In this document: positions 23,671 through 35,667 of the stretch, piece after piece
Layout of the letters: each line of letters opens with the position of its first letter
Position numbering within the stretch: position 1 is the stretch's first letter
Notes under the pieces: model-generated
What the model saw: the letters and a program-made list of their open reading frames with translations, nothing else
Told to the model about the DNA's origin: nothing
Database searches by the model: none
Assembly (NCBI GenBank): GCA_022264855.1
Contig: JABYQU010000025.1
Span: forward strand, 124,001-188,000
Reading direction: 5' to 3'
Source: Lenzites betulinus
Lineage: Eukaryota > Basidiomycota > Agaricomycetes > Polyporales > Polyporaceae
Length of the DNA: 64,000 bases
Position numbers and translations under genes: made by a program

Positions 23671-24716
23671 ACCGAACCTTATGATAATGCAGGACGCAGA
23701 GCCCGCCGTGCGCGCGGAGCGGGCGGCAGAGAAGGGTTTCGAGACGGCGTTTGCAGTGCTCTTTATAGAGCCGACTGAATTCCAGCGGGACATGGGCGGT
23801 GGCCAGCTTATTTCCGCCGGACATAAGCAGGATCCGGGGGCGAGAAGCATTCATATACGGTGATCAGACTCGCGCTGGGGCGAGGCGGACCGCGGGGGGC
23901 TGGCAAGATCGGACATGAGGAGGAGGGTCATGGGGAGGGCGAGGGCTGCGCACGGGGAGAGAAAGCAGATTAAGGCGTAGGAGCGCGAAGCACCAGGATG
24001 CCTGGAAGCACGGTAGACGTGTGTTCGCCATTGAGTGCCGCCGGACCGCGGACGGCAAGGTTACGGTTCTCCGGACGAGCAGAATCGACAGAGGAGTAGA
24101 CCGGGATTGGGCGGACACTCGAACACACGGTCGGCCACGGTGGATGGGAACGGAGGGGTAGGTATTGTCGGAGCCTGGTGGTCGCGGCGGGCGCCAGCGG
24201 GAGGAGGTCAGCTGGCGCTACGCAGGTAGGCTCGTCGCTCCGTGCGCGCACGACAACCTTGTTCGATTAAAATCGAAGAAGGACGGTGGGGATGGACGGG
24301 CCTCGTCCGGCAGAGGAGCGTCGCAACCTTGTGGGAACGTCTAAATTGCGATGGAGGCGAGTGGCACTCGACGCGGACGGTTGATGGCGAAGTACAAAGG
24401 GCGTTGTGCCGCGCCGCAGCTGGCCCGTGCAGCCAGGATAGCGCGAACATAAGTGTGTTATGGACGGAGATCAGGGAGATCTGCGTGGCAGACGCAGGCC
24501 CATGGCGCGCGGCCGGGCGCAGGAGGAGAGGCCGATCGCAGGAGCCGAGTCTGATTGGAGAATTGCTGGGATTCGAATCGTTGAAAAGCCGTCCTCTGCG
24601 CCCCGCCTTCCGTCTCTCTCCCGGACGGCCACCATCCTGCTCGTCCCCGAGCTCGTCCCCGCCCTCGTCCCCGCCGCCCCGCGCACGCCGGATGCTGAGC
24701 GTCCCCCGCCCTCGCC

Positions 24717-26709
24717 ATGGACGCCTCCCAGCACTACCCCGCCCTCGTCTTCCACCCCCACCCCGCCCAGCCACAGCACATCGCTGACCCGCCCCCGCCC
24801 TATCCCGGCGACATGTCCTGGCAAGTCCCCCACCACGCTGTCTCCAACCCCGCCCCCGGCCACGCCCAGATGTCCGCTATGATCCAGCACCCCCAAGACC
24901 ATGTCGAGTATGCCCCCCCTTCCGCACAGCAGTCCTTTCTTTCACGTCATGCACAAGACTTTTCTCAGCACCAGCCCCCTTCTCCTTCCATCGACCCCGA
25001 CCCGTCTTCCAGCCAGATGTCCTTCGACTCGCCCCAGATCCCGGGCAGCATTGGTCCCGATAGAGGCATGTCGCGTCGTCGCCTCCGTCCCCCGAGTAGA
25101 GTTCAGAGTCACGGCGAGCTTCCGGAGTACGCAAACATGACCGAGGCTCACGATGTTCGTCCTTCGCCTTCCTCTGTCCGTTTGGTGCACTAAACCCTGC
25201 CTATATGCGCATAGCCCGCCCAGAACTCGCACTACCCGGCCCAACAGGACTCGCGTCCTCAGACGCCCAGTGGCACAGGCGCACCGGAGTTCATCCAGCC
25301 CCCAGACACGGCTCGTCTCCCGTATGCATCCCCCTCCGGCTTCTACTCTCGCTACCCCCAGTCCAGTCATCCCCACATCATCTACCACCAGCCGCGCGTG
25401 GTACCGGGAGGCCGCACAGTCTCGACCTCGACCTCGAGCTCAACCAACTCCTCCATGTCTAATCCGCGTTCAGCCTCTCCCGCTCTGAGTACCGCCTCAG
25501 CCCTCACCTCAGTCTCGTCCGCAGCATCTGGCCAAGCGCCTATCGAGGTGATCCTCCCGATTCAACCGCTCTACGAGCGCAAGGAGAATAAAAAGAGGCG
25601 TCTCTACAACACAGACCGTCGGGACATCTGCGTGTTCGCCCGTGAGCACCCGGGGGTAAAGCAGGAGGATATCGCGCACGTCTTTGGAGTTGAGCGGAGC
25701 ACGGTCAGTAAGATTCTCAAGCAGAAGCATCGGTGGCTCGCAGTCGCGCTTGACGAGAGTGTTCAAATCGCCAAGATGAGGTATGATGCCACTCATCACA
25801 AATACCTCTTCCTACTCTAACTCTTTACGTAGACCGTCCAAGTTCCCCGAGCTCGAGTACCGCCTTGCGGAGTGGGTGAAGACGGTATCGAAGAGTGGCA
25901 CGGTTCTCACCGACGCCCTGCTCCGCCAGAGGGCTCGTGAAATCGGCGACTCACAAGGCTATACCCCGGACAAGTTCAAAGCTAGCTCTGGCTGGCTCGA
26001 GAACTTCAAGCACCGTCATGGCATCCGACGGGGCGTGTGGACTGGCTCTGGAACGGTGGAAATCAAAGCGCGCGCATACGCTGACGACTTCGTGCCTCCT
26101 ACCCAGGAGACCGACTTGCCGCCTGGTCCGTTCGGACGCGCAGAAACGCCCTCCGAAGACGGGCCGTCGCAGAACGACTACACCATGGGCGCCGACGATG
26201 GCGATGATCAGACTCCATCAACGTCCCGGAACATCCAGGTCATGCACCCGTCCGCCTCCCTCAACCTCCAGCCTGCCTGGCCGCGGGCAGATGAGCCGTC
26301 ACATGCCGGCGATTCATCTACTTCTCTCATGTACCCGACCGGGGAACAGCTGTCTTACGCCATGCAGCGTGAACCTTCAGAAGAACCTGAGCAGCCCATC
26401 GTCGAGTCTGTCATGCCCAACGCCGAGCCGATAGCAATCTCAGTCGGCGCAGACAATGGCGAGGGGAGCCAACAGGTCTTCGTCTACCCCGACATGCCCG
26501 TCCTCCTCGACAACGCGGAGGTTCCCACCGACGACGAGGCGGAGAAGGCTCTCGATAAGGTCTTGCACTATGTCCGCGCCAACCGTGGCGAACTCGAGAT
26601 GAGCGACCCGGGTTTCCAGCTCCTGTCCGATCTGAAGTACAAGCTCTTCGGCAAGGTTGTGGGGCAGACGTACGACTCCCGCCAAGCCCCCAAACATATC
26701 CCCACGTGA
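24717..26709 (+). CDS. CENP-B-type helix-turn-helix DNA-binding protein
   Basis: Exons: 24717-25154, 25215-25780, 25833-26709; introns of 60 and 52 nt; 626 residues. The start sits in a GCCATGG context after a C/T-rich leader. The first 250 residues are Pro/Gln/Ser-rich and probably disordered. A first HTH follows at about residues 280-325 (DRRDICVFAREHPGVKQEDI ... VERSTVSKILKQKHRWL), then a CENPB-type HTH at about 335-405 (FPELEYRLAEWVKTV ... GWLENFKHRHGIRRG). This pair is the DNA-binding module of CENP-B and of Tc5/pogo transposases. No DDE transposase domain follows; the rest is acidic and ends after PKHIPT. It is therefore more likely a host DNA-binding protein, perhaps a domesticated one, than a transposase. 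Its target is unknown. Confidence 0.9.
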
Positions 26710-27704
26710 TCCGACAGTTCGCAACGGTTCGTAAGACTCTTCCTGGAGAAGCCAAGCTCGCTGGCGTCCTACCTCCGGGATCTGGCTACCTACCCATCGG
26801 TCTGGTTACACATGGGAGTCACCCACCTTCTAGGTTTGTGTGACAAAAAGGTTTCCGCAGTGTACTCTGAATTTTCACGTTGGGCTGTCGTCGTCGTTAT
26901 TCTTGCACATGGACTTCTCATCCTCATCATCATGCATCGTTCCAGCATCATTCACTCCTGCAGCCATTCATCCCCCATCCCCATCGACTTCACACCATAC
27001 GTTCACCTGCCTCCTCCGAGATACGCCACGCACCCATTCACGCACAGGCCCTTTCGCATCATGCATCGCATTTTCCATCCATTGTTCCACCACCACCACC
27101 ACCATCACATGTCCTCCATGTCTCCTCTAGCAAGTAGGGTAGTACTCCCGTCCCCTCGTCATGCCATCGCACCTTGTTCCCAACATTGTCCCCGAGTCGC
27201 TCTCACCGTTGTCGCTCGCTCTCAATATGTCGCCCTGTAATACATTGCATTCGAGGCGCGGCCTCGCCGCCGCGCCGGAGAGTAGCATACATGACGGTCG
27301 CGCGGGAAGAGCGGGCGTACGCCCGCTATACATAACTTGAAGTAACTTAGACTACTACCACTGCGCATCGCCGCTCCGGGGTATCCGTGCTCGTATCGGT
27401 CGCCGCCTATGGAAACACTGACGCAAGAGCCTTCGGCCGTCGCAGCGCGCGTATCCGAATCCGAAGGTGGGGCGCGCGATCGCGGCAGGCGGTGGTGCAC
27501 GCTCATGTCCGCAGGCCATTCAGTGGGTGGGTGCGCGTGCGGCGGGGAAGCCCCGCACGAGGCCCGCGGCGCGCGAGTGGGCCCGGTCGACAGCGTCCTG
27601 CAAGAGCTGCGTCGCCCTCAGCGTCATGCACTCGCAGCGGACGGCCGTAGATAGGAGACGCACCCCGAGCACGAGGACGAGCGTGCGCGCACGGGGGCGG
27701 GCGT
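26710..27704. other. 3' regions of two convergent genes
   Basis: Lies between the CENP-B-type gene (plus) and the UPF0390 gene (minus). It contains a run of CCACCACCACCACCACCATC around 27089 and no convincing coding sequence. Confidence 0.45.
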
Positions 27705-28130
27705 TCACGCCTTCTTCGCCTTTGCACTGGCAGCTTTTTCCGCGCTGTAGTATCCGGGGCGATCGTCCGTCAGCGGTGCACGGAGATGAGCGATGACGAT
27801 GGTGGATATACGACGCACCCTTCCATGCCTATGTTCTTCATGATGGTCAGCTTGCCGGAGGACGCGGCCGCGGCGGTCTGCTGCTCGATGCTCCGGCTGA
27901 TCTTCGCGCTCAAGCTCTGCGCACGCGAACGGTGGGCGTCAGTGTCCGTCGCGGACTCGAGCGAGGGCAGGAGGGGTGCTCACTTGGTGCATTGCGGCCT
28001 GCTTGACGGCGACGGCCTTCTTGGGTGCGACGTACCGCTTGCCCTTCTTGGGGTTCGCTGCGGCCTTGGCGGCGTGCCGTCCACCGGAGGCCTTTGCCTT
28101 CGAGAGACCCTTGATCTGTCCTTGGGCCAT
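27705..28130 (-). CDS. UPF0390-type small basic protein
   Basis: Exons (high to low): 28130-27984, 27916-27819, 27744-27705; introns of 67 and 74 nt; 94 residues. It starts MAQGQIKGLSKAKASGGRH, followed by NPKKGKRYVAPKKAVAVKQ, the Lys/Ala-rich N-terminal signature of the UPF0390 family (relatives of human C19orf53). It continues LSAKISRSIEQQTAAAASSG and ends in a Lys/Ala-rich tail (EKAASAKAKKA). Family proteins are small, basic, probably nuclear or nucleolar, and of unclear function. The 5' leader is C/T-rich on the coding strand. All three exons keep frame, and the last exon is only 40 nt. Confidence 0.85.
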
Positions 28131-29079
28131 GAGGGAGGTGTGCGAAGGGGTTCGGTAAACGGCTTCGTTAGGCTGGGAGGGCGGTGGCGGGAGCTGCAAA
28201 AAAGCTGATCGGAGAGCTCGCGAACTTGGCGGGCGGTTGCCCCTAACCCTACCTCGACTGTTTTGGGATGCTGTGCCAAGATAATCCCGTTTGGGTATGT
28301 CGTTCTTAGGTCAAGTTGTTCGCCGGTGCCGCGTTCTCAACCACTCGGCAGCTGAGAGTCACCTCAGCATTTGGCATGGGCTTAATGGCCAAAAAGCAGT
28401 CAGAAGCTCAACACGTATTGCGGACCCGGGTAGTAGAAGGGGCCCAGACCGCGCGCTGCCCGCACACTGGCACCCCATAACTATGCGCTACCCGTGTGCC
28501 TTCGTTTCAGCCGCTCGGAACCCCCTCATGTATTCAGTCGTGTATGCACCTCGCGGACTAATGACGTGCACCCACACCATTCTTGAGTAAGACACAAGGC
28601 GCTTGGGACACCCCTGCCCGTCTCGGTCGAGGCGTTGTGCACATACACGGAGCACATGCTCGCCAGCGTGTGTTCCGCGGGGCTGAGATCGTGCCGTGTA
28701 AACACATGTGCATATCCTTGGCGGAGCTCCCGTCCATCCCGCCGGCTGGCCATAAAGGGTGCCCACTCGCCGCTGCACGCGCAGACGCACACGGAACCGA
28801 GTGCAGCCCCGCGTATTCTTGGCAGGCTCCCCACGCGCTGTCGTAATCGCACTCTCACAGCTTAAACGATGAGAGTCGCCCGCACAAAACGCTACTGAGC
28901 ACTCGAGCCGGGAAGAAAGGGCGGCGCTGCGCAGTACGCTCGAGGGAACGGTGATGGGAGGAATCTGACTGGCTCCGTTTTGGGCGCTTGCGCGATGGGA
29001 GAGCGCCCGTCGGGATCTCCCGGTCGACGCGAGGCGCTGGAGAGACGTCTTGCTCTCCGTCCGCAACGTTGGCCAAGCT
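28131..29079. other. divergent promoter region
   Basis: Lies between UPF0390 (minus) and NDUFA9 (plus) and must hold both promoters. Frames up to 192 codons on the minus strand lack domain features. I see no TATA box I would trust. Confidence 0.4.
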
Positions 29080-30713
29080 ATGTTGGCAGTCTCCTCGAAA
29101 TGCGTGCGCTTGCCGCGCGCACTTGCTCAGAGCAAGGTCTGTGCTCACTCTGCGGTGGATCGGGTCGATAACACCTAACTCTTGCGCACGTATCACAGCG
29201 TGCTCTCCATGATATAACACCTCTGTCGTCCACCAAGGCCGCCGTCGCGCAGGGACCCCCCGGACGGAGTGCTACGACGGGCCACGTAGCGACTGTTTTC
29301 GGCTGCACGGGTTTCTTGGGTCGCTATGTTGTAGCGAAGCTCGGTACGTTTCGCTTCAACCTGTTTTGCTGAGGAGACGCAGCAGCGCTGACGGAGTAGT
29401 CGTGGAACAGCTAAGGCGGGCACTCAAGTTATCGTACCATACCGGGACGAGGACGAGAAGCGGCATTTGAAGGTGACTGGGGATCTCGGGCAAATTGTCT
29501 CCATGGTGCGTGTGTCCCGCGAACGTGTTTGGGCGAGTGAGAAGCGGCGTGCTGAGCGGCGGACACGGTCCAGGAATGGGACCTTCGCAGGCCCGACCAG
29601 ATTGACGAGTGTCTGCGACACTCCGACATCGTGTACAACCTCGTCGGCAGGGAGTACGAGACGAAGTGCGTTTTCGAGTTTCCACTCCACGCGCGCTCCG
29701 CAGCTTCTCAATGGGCGTTTCAAACAGGAACTTCAGCTACGAGGACGTCCACGTGGACGGGGCGGGGGCGATCGCGAGTCTCGCCGCGCAGGCGGGCGTT
29801 GATCGCTTCGTGCATGTCTCGCACTTGAACGCTGCCCACGACTCCCCCTCCGCATTCTATCGCACGAAAGCGGCCGGCGAGGAGCGCGTCAAGGAGGCGT
29901 TCCCCGATGCGACAATTGTCCGTCCTGCGACCATGTTCGGGTACGAGGACAGGTTGCTGAACAACATCGCCTGTGAGCTTTTCTCCCACCATACACGATC
30001 CCCCGCGGTGATTGACGGGCAACATCTCTGCAGTCTGGCCCATCTGGTGGAAGCTTAACGACATGAAGACAAAAGTCCGCCCCGCCCATGTACGTCTTCA
30101 CCGCCCTACTCCCGTTCGCTACCGAGACTGACACCGCCCCAGGCGTTGGACGTTGCCCAAGCGCTGGCAAACGTCATCCAGATGCCCTCACTGCCCGGCA
30201 CCTTCAGCCTCCCCGGCCCCTCCACGCTGACTTACGACTACTTGCTCACGCTCGTTAGCTCCGTCACTTACAACCCCGCCACTGCGGCGCCCTCCATCCC
30301 CAAGCCCGTAGCGCTTGCGCTCGCTAAGGCAGCTCAACACGTCTGGTGGCCGGCCCTGAGCCCGGACGAGGTTATCCGTCGGTACATCGACGATGTGGAC
30401 GTCCCCGGCGACTGGGACAAATTTGGAGTAACCCCGGACGAGATTGAGGAGCACGCCATCACGTACCTGAGGAGATACCGATCCGCGTGAGTTGCTCGTG
30501 CCGCCGTGGCCCCAACGGCGGGGCATGGTTTGCGTTCTCCCGTGGAGGAGAGTTTGCTGATTTGAGCCGTTCACAGGGAGAACTTCGCGCGGCCGGTGGT
30601 ATTCCCCGCCAGCCGGGAAACTTCCTCGGTGAGTCAAGCCGCTAGCCCAGCCGTTGACTCATGACGCTGACTCGCTCGCTCCTGCCCGCGCCGCACAGTA
30701 TGACATCGCATGA
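29080..30713 (+). CDS. NDUFA9: NADH:ubiquinone oxidoreductase 40-kDa subunit (NDUFA9 type)
   Basis: Nine exons: 29080-29136, 29199-29343, 29411-29505, 29574-29665, 29728-29972, 30034-30089, 30143-30486, 30577-30628, 30699-30713; 366 residues. It is an accessory subunit of mitochondrial complex I with an atypical short-chain dehydrogenase fold that binds NADPH. Exon 1 (MLAVSSKCVRLPRALAQSK) plus RALHDI forms an Arg/Lys-rich presequence. The Rossmann motif follows in GHVATVFGCTGFLGRYVV, then NLVGREYETKNFSYEDVHVD, FVHVSHLNAAHDSPSAFYRT, and a C-terminal PDEIEEHAITYLRRYRSAEN. The 3' end is the least certain part: without the final 70-nt intron the frame would instead end shortly downstream of 30628. 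Confidence 0.93.
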
Positions 30714-31127
30714 AGGGGCGTCGATCAGTAGCTATTGCTCCCCTGTTTGCTAGGTGGTTTCAGATGATGATAATAGCGTCGGAAAGCTATGTTTAAACGC
30801 CTGTGCATCGGCGGAGGTGAGAATTCAGGGGTCCGTATCGAGAGTGGTTCGACTTCGAAGCAGACCGAGATCTGAGGAGAGTAACTTGCCGGAGAAGGTG
30901 CACGGAGAGAAGAGCAGGTGATACCCGAACAGACGGGCGGGGACCGCGGAGCGCTGCCACAGGGCTGCTGCGTAAGATACATTCTGACGATCGTGGACGG
31001 CCGCAGGAAAGCGGGAGGGCGCAAGTGGGAGTCCGTGAGGGGAGGCATGGAAATAAGGTGGCTCTAATATACAGTACACGTCTGCTACGCATGGCCGATG
31101 GGAACTGGGGAGGATGGTCCGGGGCGA
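30714..31127. other. convergent 3' region
   Basis: Separates the ends of NDUFA9 (plus) and TOM22 (minus). It should contain both 3'UTRs. No gene is seen. Confidence 0.5.
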
Positions 31128-31666
31128 TCAGAAGCCTGGGGGAGTGACCCCCTTTTGCGGCTGGCCCGAGGGATAGAGGCCCGAGCCTGGAGGGGCAAGC
31201 ATCTGCGGGATTCGGCAGCGGGTGAGCAAGCTGGCCGGCGGCGGAGAGCGGAGGATCCGGAGGAGAAATTAGACACGTTTCAACGCACCTGGGCGCCCTG
31301 CTGCTGAGCGAGCATCTCCTTCTCCTGCTGCACGATCTTCGCCTCGTCCTCGAGCACGAGCGCGAGGGGGAGGCCGACGAGGAGTGCGCTGGTGGTGAGG
31401 ATCCAGACGAGGTTGCCGACGACCTTGCTGGTGCCCTTGAGGAGGCTGGCGGTCTTGCCTATCCGGCTCGAGATGTTTTGGCGGGTGGTCGGGGGAATGA
31501 TGTCTGCGAGGGCGACGATGCGCTCGTAGAAGGACTCCTCGCCATCGAGCTCGGACCCGACAGAAGAAAGGGAGACCGAGGAAGAGGTGCGCGAGGAGGC
31601 GGGGGACGAGTAGGGCGAGCGAGAGTCGTTCTGCTCCTTTTCTTCGACGATCTCGACCTTGACCAT
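31128..31666 (-). CDS. TOM22: mitochondrial import receptor subunit Tom22
   Basis: Exons (high to low): 31666-31289 and 31202-31128; one 86-nt intron; 150 residues. It is the central receptor of the outer-membrane TOM complex, binding presequences and docking Tom20. The start MVKVEIVEEKEQNDS opens an acidic, Ser-rich cytosolic domain. ESFYERIVALADIIPPTTR is the conserved family block, and WILTTSALLVGLPLALVLED is the single membrane helix with its characteristic proline. A short Gln-rich intermembrane-space tail follows, extended by exon 2 to QPQKGVTPPGF. The frame also runs upstream to a hydrophobic M-L-A-V stretch, which I reject as a start because Tom22 proteins begin with the acidic region. 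Confidence 0.95.
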
Positions 31667-31953
31667 GGTGACGGCGTGTGGGAGTACGGTGAGCGCGGGG
31701 AGAGAGAGCGGGACGAGCGCGACAGCGAGCACGGGCGCTGGCCGGATGCGGCGAAAACTGGTGTGACGTGACCGTGACCGGCGTGCACGCGTGTCGGTGC
31801 CGAGAAGCGTCGAGCTGCGCGACGGCGGGCGTCTGCTGGGCGCGTATGTAAGAACCGGAGTCTGTTCCGCGTTCGAGTGCTATATCCAGTCCATTTCTCC
31901 TTATTTCCCCCTCCCCCCTCTCTTCCTCCTCCCGCCATCATCCCCCGCCCGCC
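31667..31953. promoter_or_regulatory. bidirectional promoter between TOM22 and the Zn2Cys6 gene
   Basis: Only 287 bp separate the two divergent start codons, so their promoters must overlap. The right half is a C/T-rich leader (CCCCCTCCCCCCTCTCTTCC) typical just upstream of fungal start codons. No clear TATA box is seen. Confidence 0.45.
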
Positions 31954-34900
31954 ATGGACCGCCCAGACCGCGACCAGGACGCCGCAGGCGCTGCCTCGTC
32001 CTCCCAGCGTGCGTGTCCCCCCGCTCCAGCCCCCGCGCCTCTCCGCATCGCCCCCTCTGATCTCACCTTCGTGCAGCCTTCAATTTCTCGTCCCCCTCCA
32101 TGCAGAACCAGATCCACGAGCTCGCAAAGACCCTGCCCCCTCCCAGAAAACAGAACACGGCCTGTGATGCCTGCAGGTCCGTCTCTCGCGCTTCCGGTGC
32201 ATTCATCCCCATCCCGATCGTCATTGTCTGCACAGAGCGCGCAAGGTCAAGTGCAATCAACTGCCCGGTCAGGACAAGGTTCGTTCCGCCCGCCGTAGCC
32301 CCCCATTATCCCCTCTGATTTTCCGTGCAGTGTCAGGTAACCCAGACATGTCCCCTGCGCTCCAGTGCGTCCCACCCACTCACTGCGCTCTTCACGATAG
32401 CACTGTCTCTCTAAGAATTACCCCTGCACGTGAGTCGCACGCCAGAAGCCGGTGATGTGAATTTGTCTTACGCTCGTCCGGCAGCCACCTCATTCAGCAA
32501 GCGACCACTGAGAAGAAGCGCAATGCTGCTGCGGCCAAGAGACCCCGGACATTGTCTGCGAGCAGCTCGATGTGAGTGTATATGCACCAATTAGGTTATT
32601 CGCTTCCCTCACACTCCCGCAGTAGCCAGCCATCTACTTCGCGAATGTACGAAAAACTCTCTCGCTGTATGCGCTATTTCGCTGATGCAACCCTAATGAT
32701 TCAGCGGTCCCGCAGAGCACATGGCCGCAGCCGCACATCCAGGCACTGCACATGGCTATCAGCCAACCGCGTCACACTTCCCACAACAGGGCCAATTCCC
32801 CCTCCCGCATTCCATCACGACAGATACGCAGACACGCGATCTATTGACCTACATTTTCTCGCCGCCGGATGCAAGGTTCGGTCTCGCTGCCATCGCGTGG
32901 CGCCTTCTGATTTCCGATATCCCGCACAGCTTATTGAGTGGCCAGGCCAATGGCGGAACCAGCATTCGCATAAGCGGTAGCCCGTCCCCGTCTGCGTACG
33001 GTGAATGGGGACCACTCGCGCATCGGCTGAACGAGGAAAGCTTTCGCATAGAGTGCGTCACCTGTTTTTAATTTTCGCCGGGTCCCCTCCGTTGGTGGAC
33101 GAGCGCCCTTTCGGTGATCGGCAACTAACACTTGACGTGAAGGTTTGCTCTCGACCTCGTGGAAGTCTTCTTCCAGATAGTGCACACACGGCTGCCGTTA
33201 CTCAACCCCGCTCAATTCCGGTCACGACTGCATTACAGCTTGTATTCTACCGGATCACAGAACGGGGGAACCTCCCCGAGCACCCCGACGACCAGTGCGG
33301 TGGCGCAGCAGCAACGTACACGCAATAGCAGCAGCCCCTTTGGCGGACAATCGGCACAGCACCCGTCACAAAGACCTCTCCACCCCGCGTGAGTCTAGAC
33401 ACAGGGTTTTTTCTACGCACTGATGGGCTGATAATAACTCCCCGACTTTGTCTCCTTCGCGATTAGCCTTGTTGCCACTGTCATCGCATGGGGCGCCAAA
33501 TTTTCGGAGCACCCCCTGTTTATTGCCGACCGCCACCGCAACGATGGCCAGAGCGCATTCGCGAAAGTATTGATTAACCGTGCGCGGGACCTTGCAGAGG
33601 ACATGAAGGTGCACAGGATACCAAATGCCGACCACGTGGTCGTCGCGCTCTTAATTGAACCTCTCCAAAGCCGTAAGTGCTACCGTATGGGACCGCTGTA
33701 TGACACGTTAAACGCGCACTACTCTATGCAGAGAGTTTCGAAGACAACGCAGGTGAGGGGGCAATCTAGAGTATCAGAATGTGTCTCATTTCTGTCAGGT
33801 TTCCATGGCTTCTGGCTGGGGTCAGCCATCCGTTTACTCCTCGACCTCGGGGTAGGTATCGCACAGAAGTCTGTAGGATTCAGATGCTCATCTCATGCAC
33901 GCAGATAAACCACAAATCAGTGATGTCAAATATCGAAGACCCCGAGGCTCGGGGAACCATGATCTTTGCATGGTGGATGGCATGTCTTGCGGATGCGTAC
34001 CGCAGCGTGTACTACCGGCGGAAACCGATGCTGTAGGCTTGACTGTCCCCTCGGCCTCCAAGGTCCCGATGCTGACGCCACCGAATCTGACCTGTAGAGA
34101 TGACGATGATTACGACATCGATTTCTATACAGTGGGCCCTGTGGCCCCAGATATCATTGAGTCCCTCGCCCCGCAACCATCGCCCAGGGAACAGCTAGAG
34201 GTGCGTCAACGTCCGCTCACGGCGCATTCAATTCATCCTATTGACATCTTCCGCTTCTTCACGGACCTATGTAGTTCTTGGTAAGGCATCCCACAAACGC
34301 GCGCATGCCTCTTCCTGGTCAACCGCTGACCGATGGACGCGAACTGTACTCCCAGGGATACTACCGTGCGGCACATGCATTAGCACGCATCGCCCGGCAA
34401 ATGTCGCGACAACTCTGGCGTCCCGCGACGGAATCGGACGGAGTTCCCATCGACGTCCTGACGCACTTCATGGGCCTGCTCAACGAGTGGCGGGACGAGC
34501 ATCTCCAGCATGTCGGCGTCCCGACCAACTTGGAGGCAGAGTGGGACTTTGTGAGCGCCGTCACAGCCTGTAAGTACCCGGTCGCCGACCCGCGCGGGAG
34601 ATTTCCGGATGTGCTGATCATGGGCTGTGCGTGCAGGTGCCAGCGACGCGACATACCACATCATGTGGATCATCCTCTTTAACGCGCTCGACGACTTCGG
34701 CATCCGGGAGGTGAACGTAGCGCGCGCGGGCACCCCGGACGCGACGGTGGCGCAGCACGCTCAGATCGAAGAGAAGAAGCGGAAGGTCATGGGCGAGGCG
34801 CTGCACGGTGCTTTGCGCATTGCGGGTCTGGTCAGTCCAATCGATGCCCTCCAGCACACACCTCCACATGTGCACAGCGCTAAGCGTCAGCGTGTTTTTC

Positions 34901-35285
34901 TAGGCCGGTGTTCTCGCGACGAACGGATATTTGGTGAGCACCCTCCACCTTCCACCCGACGCCCAATGGCGCGCGCGCTGAATGTATGCCCATCCGGCAG
35001 CGACTCGACTGCGCCGTGATGCACGTCAGCTGCATCCAGGCCGGCATGCTCCTCGCGCGGCTCGCACGCCCGGAGGCGTTGCAGTGCATCGCCGGACTCA
35101 AGCAGTACTCGTATGCGTACGAGGAGTGCGCCGATCAGGCGGCGGAGATCAACCGCGTCTACAACCACGCGCTCGCGGGCGAGACAGAGCTGAACCACAT
35201 GGCGTCCGCCTTTCCGCGCCCCGGTCAGGGAGATGGCGGGAACGCGATGAACGTCGACCAGCCGGTGTTCGCTGGCTTCCACTGA
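31954..35285 (+). CDS. Zn2Cys6 transcription factor with fungal-specific domain
   Basis: Nineteen exons: 31954-32008, 32077-32176, 32236-32278, 32331-32336, 32401-32429, 32485-32571, 32623-32646, 32705-33052, 33143-33388, 33467-33672, 33732-33752, 33799-33851, 33905-34032, 34098-34200, 34275-34280, 34356-34569, 34637-34830, 34904-34933, 35001-35285; 725 residues. The DNA-binding cluster is CDACRARKVKC, NQLPGQDKC, QHC, LSKNYPC, with six cysteines in standard spacing, followed by a basic linker TTEKKRNAAAAKR. The zinc cluster is assembled from four exons, one only 6 nt. The middle region (LLTYIFSPPDARFG, VEVFFQIVHTRLPLLNPAQF, GFHGFWLGSAIRLLLDLGI, ARGTMIFAWWMACLADAYRS) fits the fungal-specific transcription factor domain. 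The C-terminus ends AMNVDQPVFAGFH. The target genes are unknown. The 24-nt exon 7 is the least certain. Confidence 0.92.
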
Positions 35286-35667
35286 AGGACCAACCCTGTT
35301 GATGGCGCCAGTGATCTGTGGTGCTGAGGCTCCTTGATTTCTTGGTGGGTGTGGCTCCTCGTGGGCGCGCCTGAGGTGTTTTGGATACGCAAGGTTCTTG
35401 TCTCCATCGGCGCCCTTCGCTTGTCTCTGTCGCGTTATGTTGTGTAGGCGTTGTCGGATTATTGGAACTGTGTTGTAGTAGCATTTATATCCCTAGAGCA
35501 TAGGTACGGCTGTATCGCATTGGCCCATGAAGAGGTAGATTGGACTGGAATAAGATTGTCGTCAGCGACACCCCCTTCTCTTACCACTAGGCCTGTCGAG
35601 CGAGTATCCATAGACGATGCACCAAACAGCCAGGTATATAACAATGTGTAGGATAAAGCAACGGAGA
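35286..35667. other. convergent 3' region
   Basis: Lies between the Zn2Cys6 gene (plus) and SAS10 (minus). It becomes AT-richer and contains no supported gene. Confidence 0.5.

Larger units (their letters stand above)
19840..24716. other. 4.9-kb gene-poor region with a GC to AT switch
   Basis: From about 19.9 to 22.1 kb the DNA is very GC- and CpG-rich and carries overlapping open frames on both strands (for example 240 codons at 21426-22148, minus), which are low-complexity Arg/Ala/Pro shadows. From about 22.2 to 23.7 kb it becomes clearly AT-richer with no frame longer than about 120 codons. GC-rich sequence resumes before the gene at 24717. No exon chain could be built. Confidence 0.45.
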
